Of a stretch of 64,000 nucleotides of DNA, positions 51,691-60,589 are shown piece by piece (the stretch's first letter is position 1; each line of letters opens with the position of its first letter). This stretch comes from a bacterium. GTDB taxonomy: Bacteria > Electryoneota > RPQS01. Location of the stretch: positions 62,001-126,000 of the forward strand of contig JABWCQ010000008.1 in the NCBI GenBank assembly GCA_013360195.1, in the 5' to 3' direction. A model generated the notes under the pieces. That model was not told where the DNA came from. It saw only the letters and a list, made by a program, of their open reading frames with translations, and ran no database searches. A program made the position numbers and the translations under genes.

Positions 51691-52428
51691 ATGCAACGCG
51701 AACATCACAAATGGTATAGTCCCGCTCTCGGCCGTGAAATGGAGCTTCTCGTCTTCGGCCACTACGGCCGCCCGCTGCTGGTTTTTCCTTCCGCACAAGG
51801 GCGCTTCTTCGATTATGAATGCAATCATATGATTGAGACCATCCGGCATCACATCGAGGCCGGCGGTGTCAAAGTCTTTTGCGTTGACGGCATCGACTCC
51901 GAGAGCTGGTTCAACAAGGGGCTGCCGCCGCACATGCGCGTCAAGGCGCACGAGTATTATGAGCAATACGTTACTCACGAGGTCTTCCCGTTCATTCACA
52001 AACACTGCGGCTCTCAGAGTATCCGCATCGCCGCGACGGGGTCGAGCTTCGGCGCCTACCACACCATGAATTTCGCGCTGAAATACCCGTGGAACTTCAG
52101 TCATATTTTGTGCCTGTCTGGAAACTATGACATCCGCGAGCGCCTCGAAGGATACTACGACGAAAGTTTCTACTTCAACAATCCGATGGATTACCTGCCG
52201 AATCTCCAAGACCATGAAACTCTGGAGGCGATACGCAGAATCAAAATCGCGCTGGTCGTCGGTCAAGGAGCGTGGGAGGGCAATTGCATCGATCAGACAA
52301 AGCGCCTGTCCGATATCATGAATCAAAAGGGAATCGGCCATCATCTCGACTTATGGGGAACCGACACTCCGCATGACTGGCCCTCGTGGAGACGCATGAT
52401 TTCCGTTTACATTCCACAAATCTCTTAA
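51691..52428 (+). CDS. Alpha/beta-hydrolase, putative esterase
   Basis: A 245-residue cytoplasmic protein (no signal peptide) of the esterase-D-like alpha/beta-hydrolase group. The nucleophile elbow is GSSFG with Ser119, and a C-terminal His is in DTPHDWPSW. The N-terminal HHKWYSPALGREMELLVFG strand layout matches the putative esterase family that includes ferric-enterobactin esterases. The start at 51691 is 31 bp downstream of the MFS gene. It is 5 bp upstream of the ATP-grasp gene, so hydrolase and ligase are probably co-translated. Confidence 0.82.
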   Translation: MQREHHKWYSPALGREMELLVFGHYGRPLLVFPSAQGRFFDYECNHMIETIRHHIEAGGVKVFCVDGIDSESWFNKGLPPHMRVKAHEYYEQYVTHEVFPFIHKHCGSQSIRIAATGSSFGAYHTMNFALKYPWNFSHILCLSGNYDIRERLEGYYDESFYFNNPMDYLPNLQDHETLEAIRRIKIALVVGQGAWEGNCIDQTKRLSDIMNQKGIGHHLDLWGTDTPHDWPSWRRMISVYIPQIS

Positions 52429-52433
52429 TCACG

Positions 52434-53714
52434 ATGAGCACGAAGCAACACGACGACCTTCCGCACACCTTCCGCCGAATCGGCCTGCTGCTGGGCAACG
52501 AATATGCCTGGCCGCTCGCCTACGAAGCGCTGATTGAACGGCTCGGTTCACATCTCAATTATCAGGGCAGACGGTTCGATTTCGAAGTCGAAAGACTGAC
52601 GATTGAACCGTTCAATTTACGTCAGCCTGTACGGCACCACGTCATCATTGACCGCCTCGGCTATTGGCACATGACCGTGCGTGAATGGCTCAAGAAATCC
52701 GCGCTGATGGATGATTCGCACACGGTGAATAATCCGTTCACGTTTCAGTCCATGGAAAAGCATTCGGCGTATTGCGTCATGATTCGGCTCGGCTTCGATA
52801 TTCCCGAGACGTGGCTCGTGCCGCAAAAAGAGTGGGATCCGAAGGATGAACGAGCCCGCGTCACCGCCGAGAACTATCACAAAATGTTTGACCTCGAAAA
52901 GATCGTCGAAGAGGTCGGCGGCTATCCCGTGTTCATGAAGCCTTATGACGGCGGAGGCTGGCGCGGTGTAACACACATCAAGAATCGCGAGGATTTATAC
53001 AAGGCCTACGATGAGTCCGGTCAGCAGACGATGCACATTCAGAAGGGCATCAAGGATTACGAAATCTTCTGCCGTTGCCTGGGCTGCGGGCCGCAAATTC
53101 TGCCGATGCGCTATGACCCCGACCAACCGCTGCACAACCGTTATCGAATCGAGCACGGATTCCTCTCGCCGTTTCAGGGTGACTATGTGGTCAAGTTGAC
53201 GCGCATCATCAACGCATTCTTCGGCTGGGAATACAATTCGTGCGAGTCGCTGTTGCGCGGCAAAAGCATCTTCCCGATTGATTTCGCGAACGCCGTGCCG
53301 GACACGTCGCTCATCTCGCTGCATTACTACTTCCCGTGGGCTATCAAGGCTTTGGTACGCTGGTCGCTCTATTGCGCAGTCACAGAGCGCAAGACGAGAA
53401 TTGACCTGCAGTCACGCGACTACTTCGCCATCGCCGACCGGGATATTCCGTTTCCCGAGAAACTCAATCTCTATCACGATCTCGCGCAGCGATACTTCGA
53501 ATCCGAGCGGTTCGAGGTCTTCTGCGCATCACATCTTGCCCACCTCGACGAACTCACGCTCGAATATTTCTCTTCGGCGGCGTGGGACGCCACGCTGGTC
53601 GAACGCTGCCGCCGTTCGTTCCCCGCGCACGAGCATGAGCAGTTCATCGCCCACTATCGCGGCCTGATTAACTACTGGGTGAAAACCGAGCAGGATAGAC
53701 TCGCCAAGCACTGA
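52434..53714 (+). CDS. ATP-grasp-fold ligase
   Basis: A 426-residue protein with an ATP-grasp core. After an N-terminal domain of about 110 residues, the ATP-binding part shows YPVFMKPYDGGGWRGV, in which Lys169 should contact ATP and GGGWRG forms the flexible loop. The metal ligands are likely Asp283 and Asn286 in FPIDFANAVPD. ATP-grasp enzymes activate a carboxylate as acyl-phosphate and join it to an amine or thiol. No standard family member (such as D-Ala-D-Ala ligase or RimK) matches well. It lies between two alpha/beta-hydrolase genes in the five-gene cluster. Confidence 0.8.
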   Translation: MSTKQHDDLPHTFRRIGLLLGNEYAWPLAYEALIERLGSHLNYQGRRFDFEVERLTIEPFNLRQPVRHHVIIDRLGYWHMTVREWLKKSALMDDSHTVNNPFTFQSMEKHSAYCVMIRLGFDIPETWLVPQKEWDPKDERARVTAENYHKMFDLEKIVEEVGGYPVFMKPYDGGGWRGVTHIKNREDLYKAYDESGQQTMHIQKGIKDYEIFCRCLGCGPQILPMRYDPDQPLHNRYRIEHGFLSPFQGDYVVKLTRIINAFFGWEYNSCESLLRGKSIFPIDFANAVPDTSLISLHYYFPWAIKALVRWSLYCAVTERKTRIDLQSRDYFAIADRDIPFPEKLNLYHDLAQRYFESERFEVFCASHLAHLDELTLEYFSSAAWDATLVERCRRSFPAHEHEQFIAHYRGLINYWVKTEQDRLAKH

Positions 53715-53717
53715 AAC

Positions 53718-54839
53718 ATGCCGGATTCATCTCGCGTTCTGACTTTCCGGCTGCCCGCGGACACTCCGGCGGGCGCCACTATTTTTCTCGCCGCCGACTT
53801 CAACGGCTGGAGCCCGTCACATCCGCTCTCGCGCACCATTCCGCAGGCGGACGGAACACACCGGTTTGTGCTTCCGCCGGATATTGACCGAGCCGAATTC
53901 AAGGTTACGCGCGGTTCGTGGGACAGTGTCGAATGTACTGCGGACGGCCAGCCGACCGGAAATCGCCAATGGAACTCCGGTTCCCATAACGGCGACTTGC
54001 ACATTGAAGTGGGCGGTTGGTGTGATTTGCATCCCGGCACTGTGTCGTGGCGTCCTCGACATACGATTACCGGAGATGTGCGCGTCATTCATGATGTTTT
54101 CTCTCCGCAGCTCGGGAATATGCGGGACATTCTTGTGCTGCTCCCGCCCGGGTACGACGACAGAACAAGTGAGCGCTACCCTGTCATGTACATGCACGAC
54201 GGACAAAACCTGTTTGACGATGTGTCCGCCTATGACAAGGAATGGGGAATTGACGAGATCTCACTCGAGCTTGCGGAAAAGGAACATCTGCGCCATATCG
54301 TTGTCGGGATTCCCAACATGGGTCTTTCACGGCTGCACGAGTACTCGCCGTGGGAAGACGATTTCCGCCGTTCGCGCGGCCTCGGTGAGCGTTACGTGCG
54401 GTTCGTCCTGCAAACGATTAAGCCGCATATCGACGCTCAATTCCGAACGAAACCGGGACGCGAATTCACCGCTGTCGCCGGCTCGTCACTCGGCGGATTG
54501 ATTTCGCTCTATGCAGGCATGACACGCCCGGACAAATTCTCGTTCGCCGCCTGTCTCAGCCCGAGTCTGAATGTCGCAGGCGGGCGGATCATGAAGATTG
54601 CGCAGGCCTTTCACGGTGACACGCGCTTCTGGATTGACTACGGCATGCACGAATTCGGCGGTGAACGCGGACTCTCCGCTCAGATGATTGAAGCCGTGCA
54701 GGAGTGCGGACGGCTGCTGAAATCAAATGGTGTGGACGCGCGAATCGTGATTGACCCTGAAGGCGAGCACAATGAGTCTTCATGGCGAAGGCGTTTTCCA
54801 GACGTGTTGCGCTGGTGGCACAACTACCTGCCCAAATAA
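53718..54839 (+). CDS. Esterase with N-terminal CBM48-like domain
   Basis: A 373-residue protein. Residues 1-100 look like a CBM48/isoamylase-N-like Ig domain (AADFNGWSPSHPLSR, and later GSHNGDLHIEVGG). Residues 115-373 form an esterase-D/Fes-like alpha/beta-hydrolase with nucleophile Ser257 in GSSLGGLIS and a C-terminal His in DPEGEHNESSW. This two-domain arrangement is that of enterobactin-esterase-like and trehalose-mycolyl-like enzymes, which cut or transfer ester-linked groups. No signal peptide is visible, so it acts in the cytoplasm. It begins 3 bp after the ATP-grasp gene and ends the cluster at a terminator. Confidence 0.85.
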   Translation: MPDSSRVLTFRLPADTPAGATIFLAADFNGWSPSHPLSRTIPQADGTHRFVLPPDIDRAEFKVTRGSWDSVECTADGQPTGNRQWNSGSHNGDLHIEVGGWCDLHPGTVSWRPRHTITGDVRVIHDVFSPQLGNMRDILVLLPPGYDDRTSERYPVMYMHDGQNLFDDVSAYDKEWGIDEISLELAEKEHLRHIVVGIPNMGLSRLHEYSPWEDDFRRSRGLGERYVRFVLQTIKPHIDAQFRTKPGREFTAVAGSSLGGLISLYAGMTRPDKFSFAACLSPSLNVAGGRIMKIAQAFHGDTRFWIDYGMHEFGGERGLSAQMIEAVQECGRLLKSNGVDARIVIDPEGEHNESSWRRRFPDVLRWWHNYLPK

Positions 54840-54845
54840 CAAAAA

Positions 54846-54872
54846 AAAGCCCGGCTCGAAAAGCCGGGCTTT
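54846..54872. terminator. Bidirectional terminator
   Basis: AAAGCCCGGCT (54846-54856) and AGCCGGGCTTT (54862-54872) pair perfectly with a 5-nt loop. A-rich sequence precedes and T-rich sequence follows, so it serves both the plus-strand cluster and the minus-strand peptidase gene. Confidence 0.92.
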
Positions 54873-54892
54873 CAATTTCAGCCGGTCAATTA

Positions 54893-56803
54893 CTACTCTT
54901 TCATTTCCGGCTTGCGCAGACCCTTCAAATGCTTGTCGAAAAATTCGACATGCTTGCGATACTCGGCAATGATGTTGGGCCGCTTGCTGGCGCCATGCCC
55001 TTCGTCCGGGAATATCAGCGAATCCACCGGTGTGCCAATCTCCGTTAATTTTGCAATGATCTGGCGCGCTTCACCCACTGGAACACGCGGATCGTTCTCA
55101 CCGTGCACGACAAGCAACGGAGTCGTGATGAGGTGCGCCTTATTAAGCGGAGAGATTTCTTCGAGGAATTCGGGGTCGGACAAGGGGCCGTATTCCGCTT
55201 CACGCAGGGCGCGGCGGTAATCGGCGGTGTTCTCAAGGAAGGTCTTGAAGTTCGTGATGCCGACGATGTTGATGGCAGCGTTATAAAGGTCGGGATACTC
55301 TGTAATCATTCCCATCACCACATAGCCGCCGTAACTTCCGCCGCGAATGCCGATCATACCCTGCTTGGTGTAGCCCTGTGCAATCAACCAGTCCGTCGCG
55401 GCTTTGTAATCCTTCAACGAGTCCTTGCGCTTCTTGTAATTGTCCATGGCAAGGAAATCTCGGCCATAACCGGATGAACCGCGCGGATTCAAACACAATA
55501 CCCCGTAGCCGTTTAACAGCATGTATTGAATGTTGCGGATGAACCCCGGTCTAAATTGCGACTCCGGTCCGCCGTGCGCCTCAACGATAAACGGCACCGG
55601 ATCTCCTTCCTTGAATGACGCGGGCAGATACAAGTAGCCCGAAATTTCCAGCCCGTCAAAGCTCGGGAAACGCACGAGCACCGGGTCACGGAACAGTGAG
55701 CGGTCAATTCCCGCGTAAATGGACTGTGTGAGCTGAGTCAGCTTCTCCGTCTGCGGATTCCAGCGAAACACTTCCGGAGCCATCGTCGGGCTTGAGAAGG
55801 AAAGAATAATCTCACCGTCTTGTGTGAATCCTGCCACGCCCATCTGTCCGTCGAGTTTCGGCAATTTTACGTCCTTGCCTGTTTCCACTTCACGGACTTT
55901 AGCACGTCCCCAACCGTCCTCGTTGGTCGAAGCAGCCATATACTTGTAGTCACGCGAGAAGCCGATACCTTCGCATTCCCATTTTGTATCGAGCCAGCCG
56001 TCATTTACATACGTCACTTTCGGCGAACCGAGTTTCATGGTTGCCATGCGCGACATACCTTCGGGATTGTCGTTGCAATCGAGATATATCGTCTGGTTGT
56101 CCGGCATCAGCGTCACCGAGCCGTACATCACGTCCCCTTTGTCCTTCGTAATGGTCTTCCACTTGCCGGTGGTCAGGTCAAGATGATGCAGGTCGTTGTT
56201 CACATTGGACGTATAGGTGCTGAGGATCATGTGCTTGCCGTCCTTCGACAGATCGGCAATCGCGTTAGACCCTTTGACGCCGTCAAAGATTTTCTTCGAC
56301 TCTCCGGTCGTGATGTTCATTTCATAGATAAAAAAGTCCGTGCCGTTCTCTTCGTTCGAGGTGTAATAGATTTTTGAATCGTCCGGAGCCCACACGACGC
56401 CGCCGTACTGCACGTCCGGCCTGTTTGTCAGTTTCAATATCCGTCCCGTCTTTGTGTCCATCAGATAGAGCTGGGAGTTTTCATCTCCGCCCACCGAGGC
56501 CGAGACAATGGCGACGTGACCATGCCTTGCCAGCGTAAACCCGTCAATTCCGTCTTCAAATGTGGTTAACTGATACGGCCAGCCGGTTTCGGTGATGCGA
56601 TAGACTTGAGCTGCGCCCGAAGCGGAAGATGTCACATAAACGTCTTTGCCGTCCCAGCTGTTTCCGGCCGGGCTCCAATTGCCAATCTGAAGAAACGTGC
56701 CGATATCGGGAATGTACTGCCCTTCCGAGAGCAATGTGGCCGGAGGGTTCGCGTTCGCGAGCGCACATCCGAGCAGAAGCGTAGCTGCAAACTGCTTAAT
56801 CAT
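54893..56803 (-). CDS. Exported prolyl-oligopeptidase-family (S9) peptidase
   Basis: A 636-residue serine peptidase with signal peptide MIKQFAATLLLGCALANA. Residues 25-360 form a TolB/DPP-like beta-propeller (for example WSPAGNSWDGKDVYVT, VVWAPDDSKIYYTSN). The C-terminal alpha/beta-hydrolase domain has Ser490 in RGGSYGGYV, Asp571 in HGENDPRVP and His603 in DEGHGAS. Such enzymes release dipeptides or acyl-amino acids from short peptides in the periplasm. The gene starts 15 bp after the acyl-CoA synthetase gene, suggesting one transcript, though the functions appear unrelated. Confidence 0.93.
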   Translation of the reverse strand: MIKQFAATLLLGCALANANPPATLLSEGQYIPDIGTFLQIGNWSPAGNSWDGKDVYVTSSASGAAQVYRITETGWPYQLTTFEDGIDGFTLARHGHVAIVSASVGGDENSQLYLMDTKTGRILKLTNRPDVQYGGVVWAPDDSKIYYTSNEENGTDFFIYEMNITTGESKKIFDGVKGSNAIADLSKDGKHMILSTYTSNVNNDLHHLDLTTGKWKTITKDKGDVMYGSVTLMPDNQTIYLDCNDNPEGMSRMATMKLGSPKVTYVNDGWLDTKWECEGIGFSRDYKYMAASTNEDGWGRAKVREVETGKDVKLPKLDGQMGVAGFTQDGEIILSFSSPTMAPEVFRWNPQTEKLTQLTQSIYAGIDRSLFRDPVLVRFPSFDGLEISGYLYLPASFKEGDPVPFIVEAHGGPESQFRPGFIRNIQYMLLNGYGVLCLNPRGSSGYGRDFLAMDNYKKRKDSLKDYKAATDWLIAQGYTKQGMIGIRGGSYGGYVVMGMITEYPDLYNAAINIVGITNFKTFLENTADYRRALREAEYGPLSDPEFLEEISPLNKAHLITTPLLVVHGENDPRVPVGEARQIIAKLTEIGTPVDSLIFPDEGHGASKRPNIIAEYRKHVEFFDKHLKGLRKPEMKE

Positions 56804-56818
56804 GTTCTTGGGTCCTTG

Positions 56819-58513
56819 TTATGTTGTCGCTTTTCTGGGAAACTGTTCCGACTTAAATGCGCTGAACAGGTGCTTGCACTTGTTGCGCTGATATTTTCCG
56901 GTGGAGGTGACGGGAAATTCGTGGCCGAACACAACGACCTTCGGGCACTTGGCAGACGAAAGTTCGCGCGCACAAAAGCCTATAATCTCCCGTTCCGAAA
57001 GTGCGGCGCCCGGTTTCAGGCAGACATACGCGCCCACTTCTTCGCCGTACCAGTCATTCTCAAACCCGACCGCCATGGCCTTGTCGATACCGGGAATCCT
57101 CGCCAGCACTTCATCAATCTCAAATGGCGAGATATTCACGCCTCCGCGAATGATGAGTTCCTTCAGCCTGCCCGTAATGAAGAAAAACTTCCGTCCCCGC
57201 CCGTCCGTTTTGTAAAACCCTTCATCCCCGGAGCGAAACCAACCGAACTCAAACGTCTTCTCGTTTATTTCCGGATTGGCGAAGTAGTATTTCATCACGT
57301 TGACGCCGCGAATCACGATTTCACCTTTCGTGTCGGGGGGGAGCGATGTGCCGCGTTCATCGTGAATTTCCATCTCGTTTTGCGGTATCGGAACTCCGAT
57401 AGAGGGGAATCCGTAATCGCGCATCCAACGCTTGTGTTCAGACGCGCTTAACTCGATGGGCAGAAAACACGAGTAGCAGGTGGTTTCCGACAGACCGTAG
57501 CCGTGCACGATTCTCAACCCGAACCGGTCCTCGAAGGCGCTCGCCAGCTCAACGGTCAACGGACCCGCCCCGCATATGATGTGACGGAACTTCGGCAGCG
57601 AAAGTTGCTTCCCTTCAAGGCTCTTTTCATGGAGGAGGAACTGCAGCAGGGTCGGCACGACGCTGACGATTTGCACCTCCTCACGCTCCAACCGTTCGAA
57701 GAAGTGATGCGTCGAAAACTTCTGGTTCAGCACCACCGTCCCGCCGTAGAACATCGGTGTCATCAGAGTAACCACGGTACCGTTCACATGATGCAGCGGC
57801 AGGACGCACATCATCCGCTGGCCTGCGGTGAGCGCATGCCACTCAGAAATTCCCTGTGCGTCCGTCAGCAGATTCTGCTGCACCAGCACCACGCCCTTTG
57901 GATTACCGGTTGTCCCCGAGGTGTAGACAATCAGAACTTCGTCCTCCAAGCCGACCTCGCGTGTTTCAACCGGTTCGCCGGAGTACTTGGTCAACTCGGC
58001 TGCATAATGGGGAAAACCCGCCGCCGCACTGCCACCCGTTTGGACAATGGTCTTGAACAGCGGCAATTTCTCGCGCAGATGAGCAAGTCGCTCAAGATAC
58101 GGTTCGCGCACGAATGCAAGTTTGGTCTCTGAATTGCTCAGAATATACTCTATCCGGTCGTCCGTCTCCCCGAGATTCACCGGCACGACTACCACCCCCA
58201 TTGCCCAGGCGGCAAAATACTGCACCACGGTCTCGGCGTGATTATGCGAGACAGTGGCGATGCGGTCTCCGCGCCGGATGCCAAAGCTCTCCAGCAGCCG
58301 TACCGACTTCCACACGAGCTTGAAGAACTCGCAGTAACTCCATTCGCTGCGCTCCCCGGACTCAGTGTAGAAAATCAAGAACGGCTGCTCAGGCCGGTCC
58401 TGAAGCTGCTTGTTCAGGAGTGAACCGATATTCTGAAACGGAAGAGGGGAGAGAGCTTGCGCTCCCTCCCCCAGACTCCGTGCATGTGCTATCCTTGTGT
58501 CAAGCGATGTCAA
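56819..58513 (-). CDS. Acyl-CoA synthetase (AMP-forming)
   Basis: A 564-residue member of the adenylate-forming superfamily, which activates a carboxylic acid with ATP and transfers it to CoA. The phosphate loop is VYTSGTTGNPKGVVL. Other motifs are GYGLSETTCYS, FRSGDEGFYKTDGRG, the hinge GRLKELIIRGGVNISP and the catalytic lysine in STGKYQRNK. The TTG start at 58513 is supported by GGAGGAA 6 nt upstream. It resembles long- or medium-chain fatty acid or crotonobetaine-type ligases; the substrate is open. It may feed the acyl-CoA cluster at 16089-22326, which is not adjacent. Confidence 0.9.
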   Translation of the reverse strand: MTSLDTRIAHARSLGEGAQALSPLPFQNIGSLLNKQLQDRPEQPFLIFYTESGERSEWSYCEFFKLVWKSVRLLESFGIRRGDRIATVSHNHAETVVQYFAAWAMGVVVVPVNLGETDDRIEYILSNSETKLAFVREPYLERLAHLREKLPLFKTIVQTGGSAAAGFPHYAAELTKYSGEPVETREVGLEDEVLIVYTSGTTGNPKGVVLVQQNLLTDAQGISEWHALTAGQRMMCVLPLHHVNGTVVTLMTPMFYGGTVVLNQKFSTHHFFERLEREEVQIVSVVPTLLQFLLHEKSLEGKQLSLPKFRHIICGAGPLTVELASAFEDRFGLRIVHGYGLSETTCYSCFLPIELSASEHKRWMRDYGFPSIGVPIPQNEMEIHDERGTSLPPDTKGEIVIRGVNVMKYYFANPEINEKTFEFGWFRSGDEGFYKTDGRGRKFFFITGRLKELIIRGGVNISPFEIDEVLARIPGIDKAMAVGFENDWYGEEVGAYVCLKPGAALSEREIIGFCARELSSAKCPKVVVFGHEFPVTSTGKYQRNKCKHLFSAFKSEQFPRKATT

Positions 58514-58543
58514 TCGCTTCCTCCAATCCCAGCTAATGCGTGG

Positions 58544-59083
58544 CTATTTGCCTAATTCGTAGATGAAATCAAACTGAATGTTGGTCTGCTCGGCGTCACC
58601 GAAATCCAACTGAAGCTCTGCCTGTCCGTGCCAGTTGCCCGTAATCGGGAATTGGAGTCCGCCCAGTATCATCAGAGTTATCTCCGTGTCGGACTCGTCC
58701 GAGTCATAATTGCCCGGCCCTTCCACACTTGCATTGAGGAAGTGCACACCGATGCCTGCGCCGGGATAAACAAACAGATTCTTGTCAACTTCGAACGTGT
58801 AATACACGGAATTGCGAATCGCGATATCCGTGTAACTCCAATCATAAGAGCCTTCCTCTTCGCCTGCACTCCACCATGTGAAGGCAAGCTCCCACGGTAA
58901 ATTCTCGGTCCACGTCCCCATGTCGGCCACTGCTCCAAGCGTTACTGCTCCGTCACCATGATCCGGGTCCACAAAGCCAATGCGAGGCCCGACTCCCTTT
59001 AATCCGATATTCGCACCCGCCCATGCCGCTTGGCTGATTCCGACGAACAATACGGTCAGCATCACCAAAAACTTCTTCATCAT
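58544..59083 (-). CDS. Small secreted outer-membrane-barrel-like protein
   Basis: About 179 residues. The start at 59083 (or the adjacent ATG at 59080) follows GGGAG; the longer frame from 59131 overlaps the promoter. A signal peptide runs to about residue 23 (FVGISQAAWAGA). The rest is aromatic-rich beta-strand sequence, with NSVYYTFEVDKNLFVYPGAGIGVHF and a final strand FDFIYELGK, as in small 8-stranded barrels of the OmpA or OmpW kind. No specific family is recognised. It has its own promoter on the minus strand and stands 30 bp from the acyl-CoA synthetase start. Confidence 0.65.
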   Translation of the reverse strand: MMKKFLVMLTVLFVGISQAAWAGANIGLKGVGPRIGFVDPDHGDGAVTLGAVADMGTWTENLPWELAFTWWSAGEEEGSYDWSYTDIAIRNSVYYTFEVDKNLFVYPGAGIGVHFLNASVEGPGNYDSDESDTEITLMILGGLQFPITGNWHGQAELQLDFGDAEQTNIQFDFIYELGK

Positions 59084-59120
59084 GTAACTCCCTAAATTAG
59101 TTTCTGCCGGACTTGGCCAT

Positions 59121-59149
59121 AGGATAGCCACTTTCCATCATTTATTCAA
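59121..59149 (-). promoter_or_regulatory. Promoter of the small barrel-like protein (minus strand)
   Basis: On the minus strand, TTGAAT (59149-59144) and TATCCT (59126-59121) are 17 bp apart, 37 bp upstream of the start at 59083. Confidence 0.55.
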
Positions 59150-59155
59150 CTCTCT

Positions 59156-60520
59156 TCATCGTATTGCAGTTGCAAGCACCTCAATTTCCGGTGTTTGCGG
59201 AAAAAAATCAATGGGCTGAACACTGTTCACTTGAAATCCCGTTCTGGCAAGAATTTTCATGTCGCGAGCGAGCCGCGCCGGATTGCATGATAAATATACT
59301 ACCCGTCTGACATGAGATTCTCCGAGCATTGTCAAGACTTTGGGATGACAGCCGTTGCGCGGAGGATCGAGTATCACAACATCATTCGCAGCCATCCTGT
59401 TCATCAGGTCCGGCAGCAGTGCCGCAACTTCGCCGTGCACAAATTTGCCTTCGACAGACGGGGATAAAATTCTCAATTGCTCAAATGTACTCTTTGCCAA
59501 ACCGTTCTGCTCGACAACATGTACCCGGCTTCCGCCGGCTGCCGCGGCAAATCCGAGGGCGCCGTAACCGCCATATAAGTCCCAAATTACTTCCCTTCCA
59601 ATTTCGCTTGCCTGCGAGTGCAGATCTTCGAGCACATGAGCGAATGCGGATTGATTGGCTTGTGTGAATGCTGCAGGATGGACTTCCAACTTGTGCCCCA
59701 GCCAATCGGCCTGCATGGCTCGGCACTCCTCTTCTCTCCAAAACATGCCTCGCTCTCCCACAATCCCCGCTTGATTTGCCGTGGCTGCCCAAATTCCGCC
59801 GGGTAGTTCGATTTTTCTCGCAAGTTCTAAGAAATTCTGAACATCCGTCTCCTTCGGCCAACCCTTAAAAATCGCCAGTGCTCCCGTTCCTGCGGCTGTC
59901 TCAAAGAAGCTGATCCGGTCCGGCAACAGAACTTTCCCAAGCTCGCGCATGTCCCGCAGGACCCATATTGCATGAGCCACAGCTTGAGTCACCGGCTCTG
60001 TTGCAAGCAGGCACTTCCTGATGGGGGTAAATCCTTCCCCGCGTGCTTTGGTGGCATAGCCGAGTTCGGCACCGCCGTGCTCTTCCCGCCGAACCTGCAA
60101 GGTTAGACGATTCCGATACCCCCACGGTTGCGGACTGGGCACTATATCCTGGACTCTGGCCTCGTCTGTCACCCCGCGCATGACCCGCCGCACCAACTCT
60201 GTTTTTTCCTTTAGTTGCTGCTGATAGGACAGAATTCCCCAGCGTGACCCGGGACATTCTTTCGCATGTCGGCAGGGATGCTCGCAGCGATGCACCGAGA
60301 GCTTCAAAACCTTCGGGTTGTCGGCTTCGCATGGCTTTACAGACAGATTGGGGGCAAAGGCCACGCGGTCTCCCGTCACAACCCCATTTGCGAACAGTAC
60401 CTGTCCACGGCTCTTGATTATACCCCGACCATCGCTGGACATGCAGGCAACGTCCCCGACATGCCGGGAGCCGGACTTAAAGTGATGGTGGAGCGATTCT
60501 TGCCCCTGATCTTCATTCAT
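59156..60520 (-). CDS. Class I SAM-dependent RNA (uracil-5-)methyltransferase, RlmD/TrmA family
   Basis: A 454-residue RNA m5U methyltransferase. An N-terminal TRAM-like segment (VGDVACMSSDGRGIIK to VTGDRVAF) is followed by a likely 4Fe-4S region (CEHPCRHAKECPG). Then come the RlmD/TrmA landmarks: HPAAFTQANQSA, the SAM loop DLYGGYGALGFAA, VILDPPRNG and the catalytic cysteine in YLSCNPARLARD. It methylates a uridine in rRNA or tRNA; which one cannot be told. An in-frame GTG at 60535 is an alternative start. It diverges from the cytidylyltransferase gene. Confidence 0.9.
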   Translation of the reverse strand: MNEDQGQESLHHHFKSGSRHVGDVACMSSDGRGIIKSRGQVLFANGVVTGDRVAFAPNLSVKPCEADNPKVLKLSVHRCEHPCRHAKECPGSRWGILSYQQQLKEKTELVRRVMRGVTDEARVQDIVPSPQPWGYRNRLTLQVRREEHGGAELGYATKARGEGFTPIRKCLLATEPVTQAVAHAIWVLRDMRELGKVLLPDRISFFETAAGTGALAIFKGWPKETDVQNFLELARKIELPGGIWAATANQAGIVGERGMFWREEECRAMQADWLGHKLEVHPAAFTQANQSAFAHVLEDLHSQASEIGREVIWDLYGGYGALGFAAAAGGSRVHVVEQNGLAKSTFEQLRILSPSVEGKFVHGEVAALLPDLMNRMAANDVVILDPPRNGCHPKVLTMLGESHVRRVVYLSCNPARLARDMKILARTGFQVNSVQPIDFFPQTPEIEVLATAIR

Positions 60521-60589
60521 TGGTACTGGAGGCACAAAACCCCGGTTTCGACCAAGCTGGTAAACAGGATGTAAAGCACCCGATAAGTT

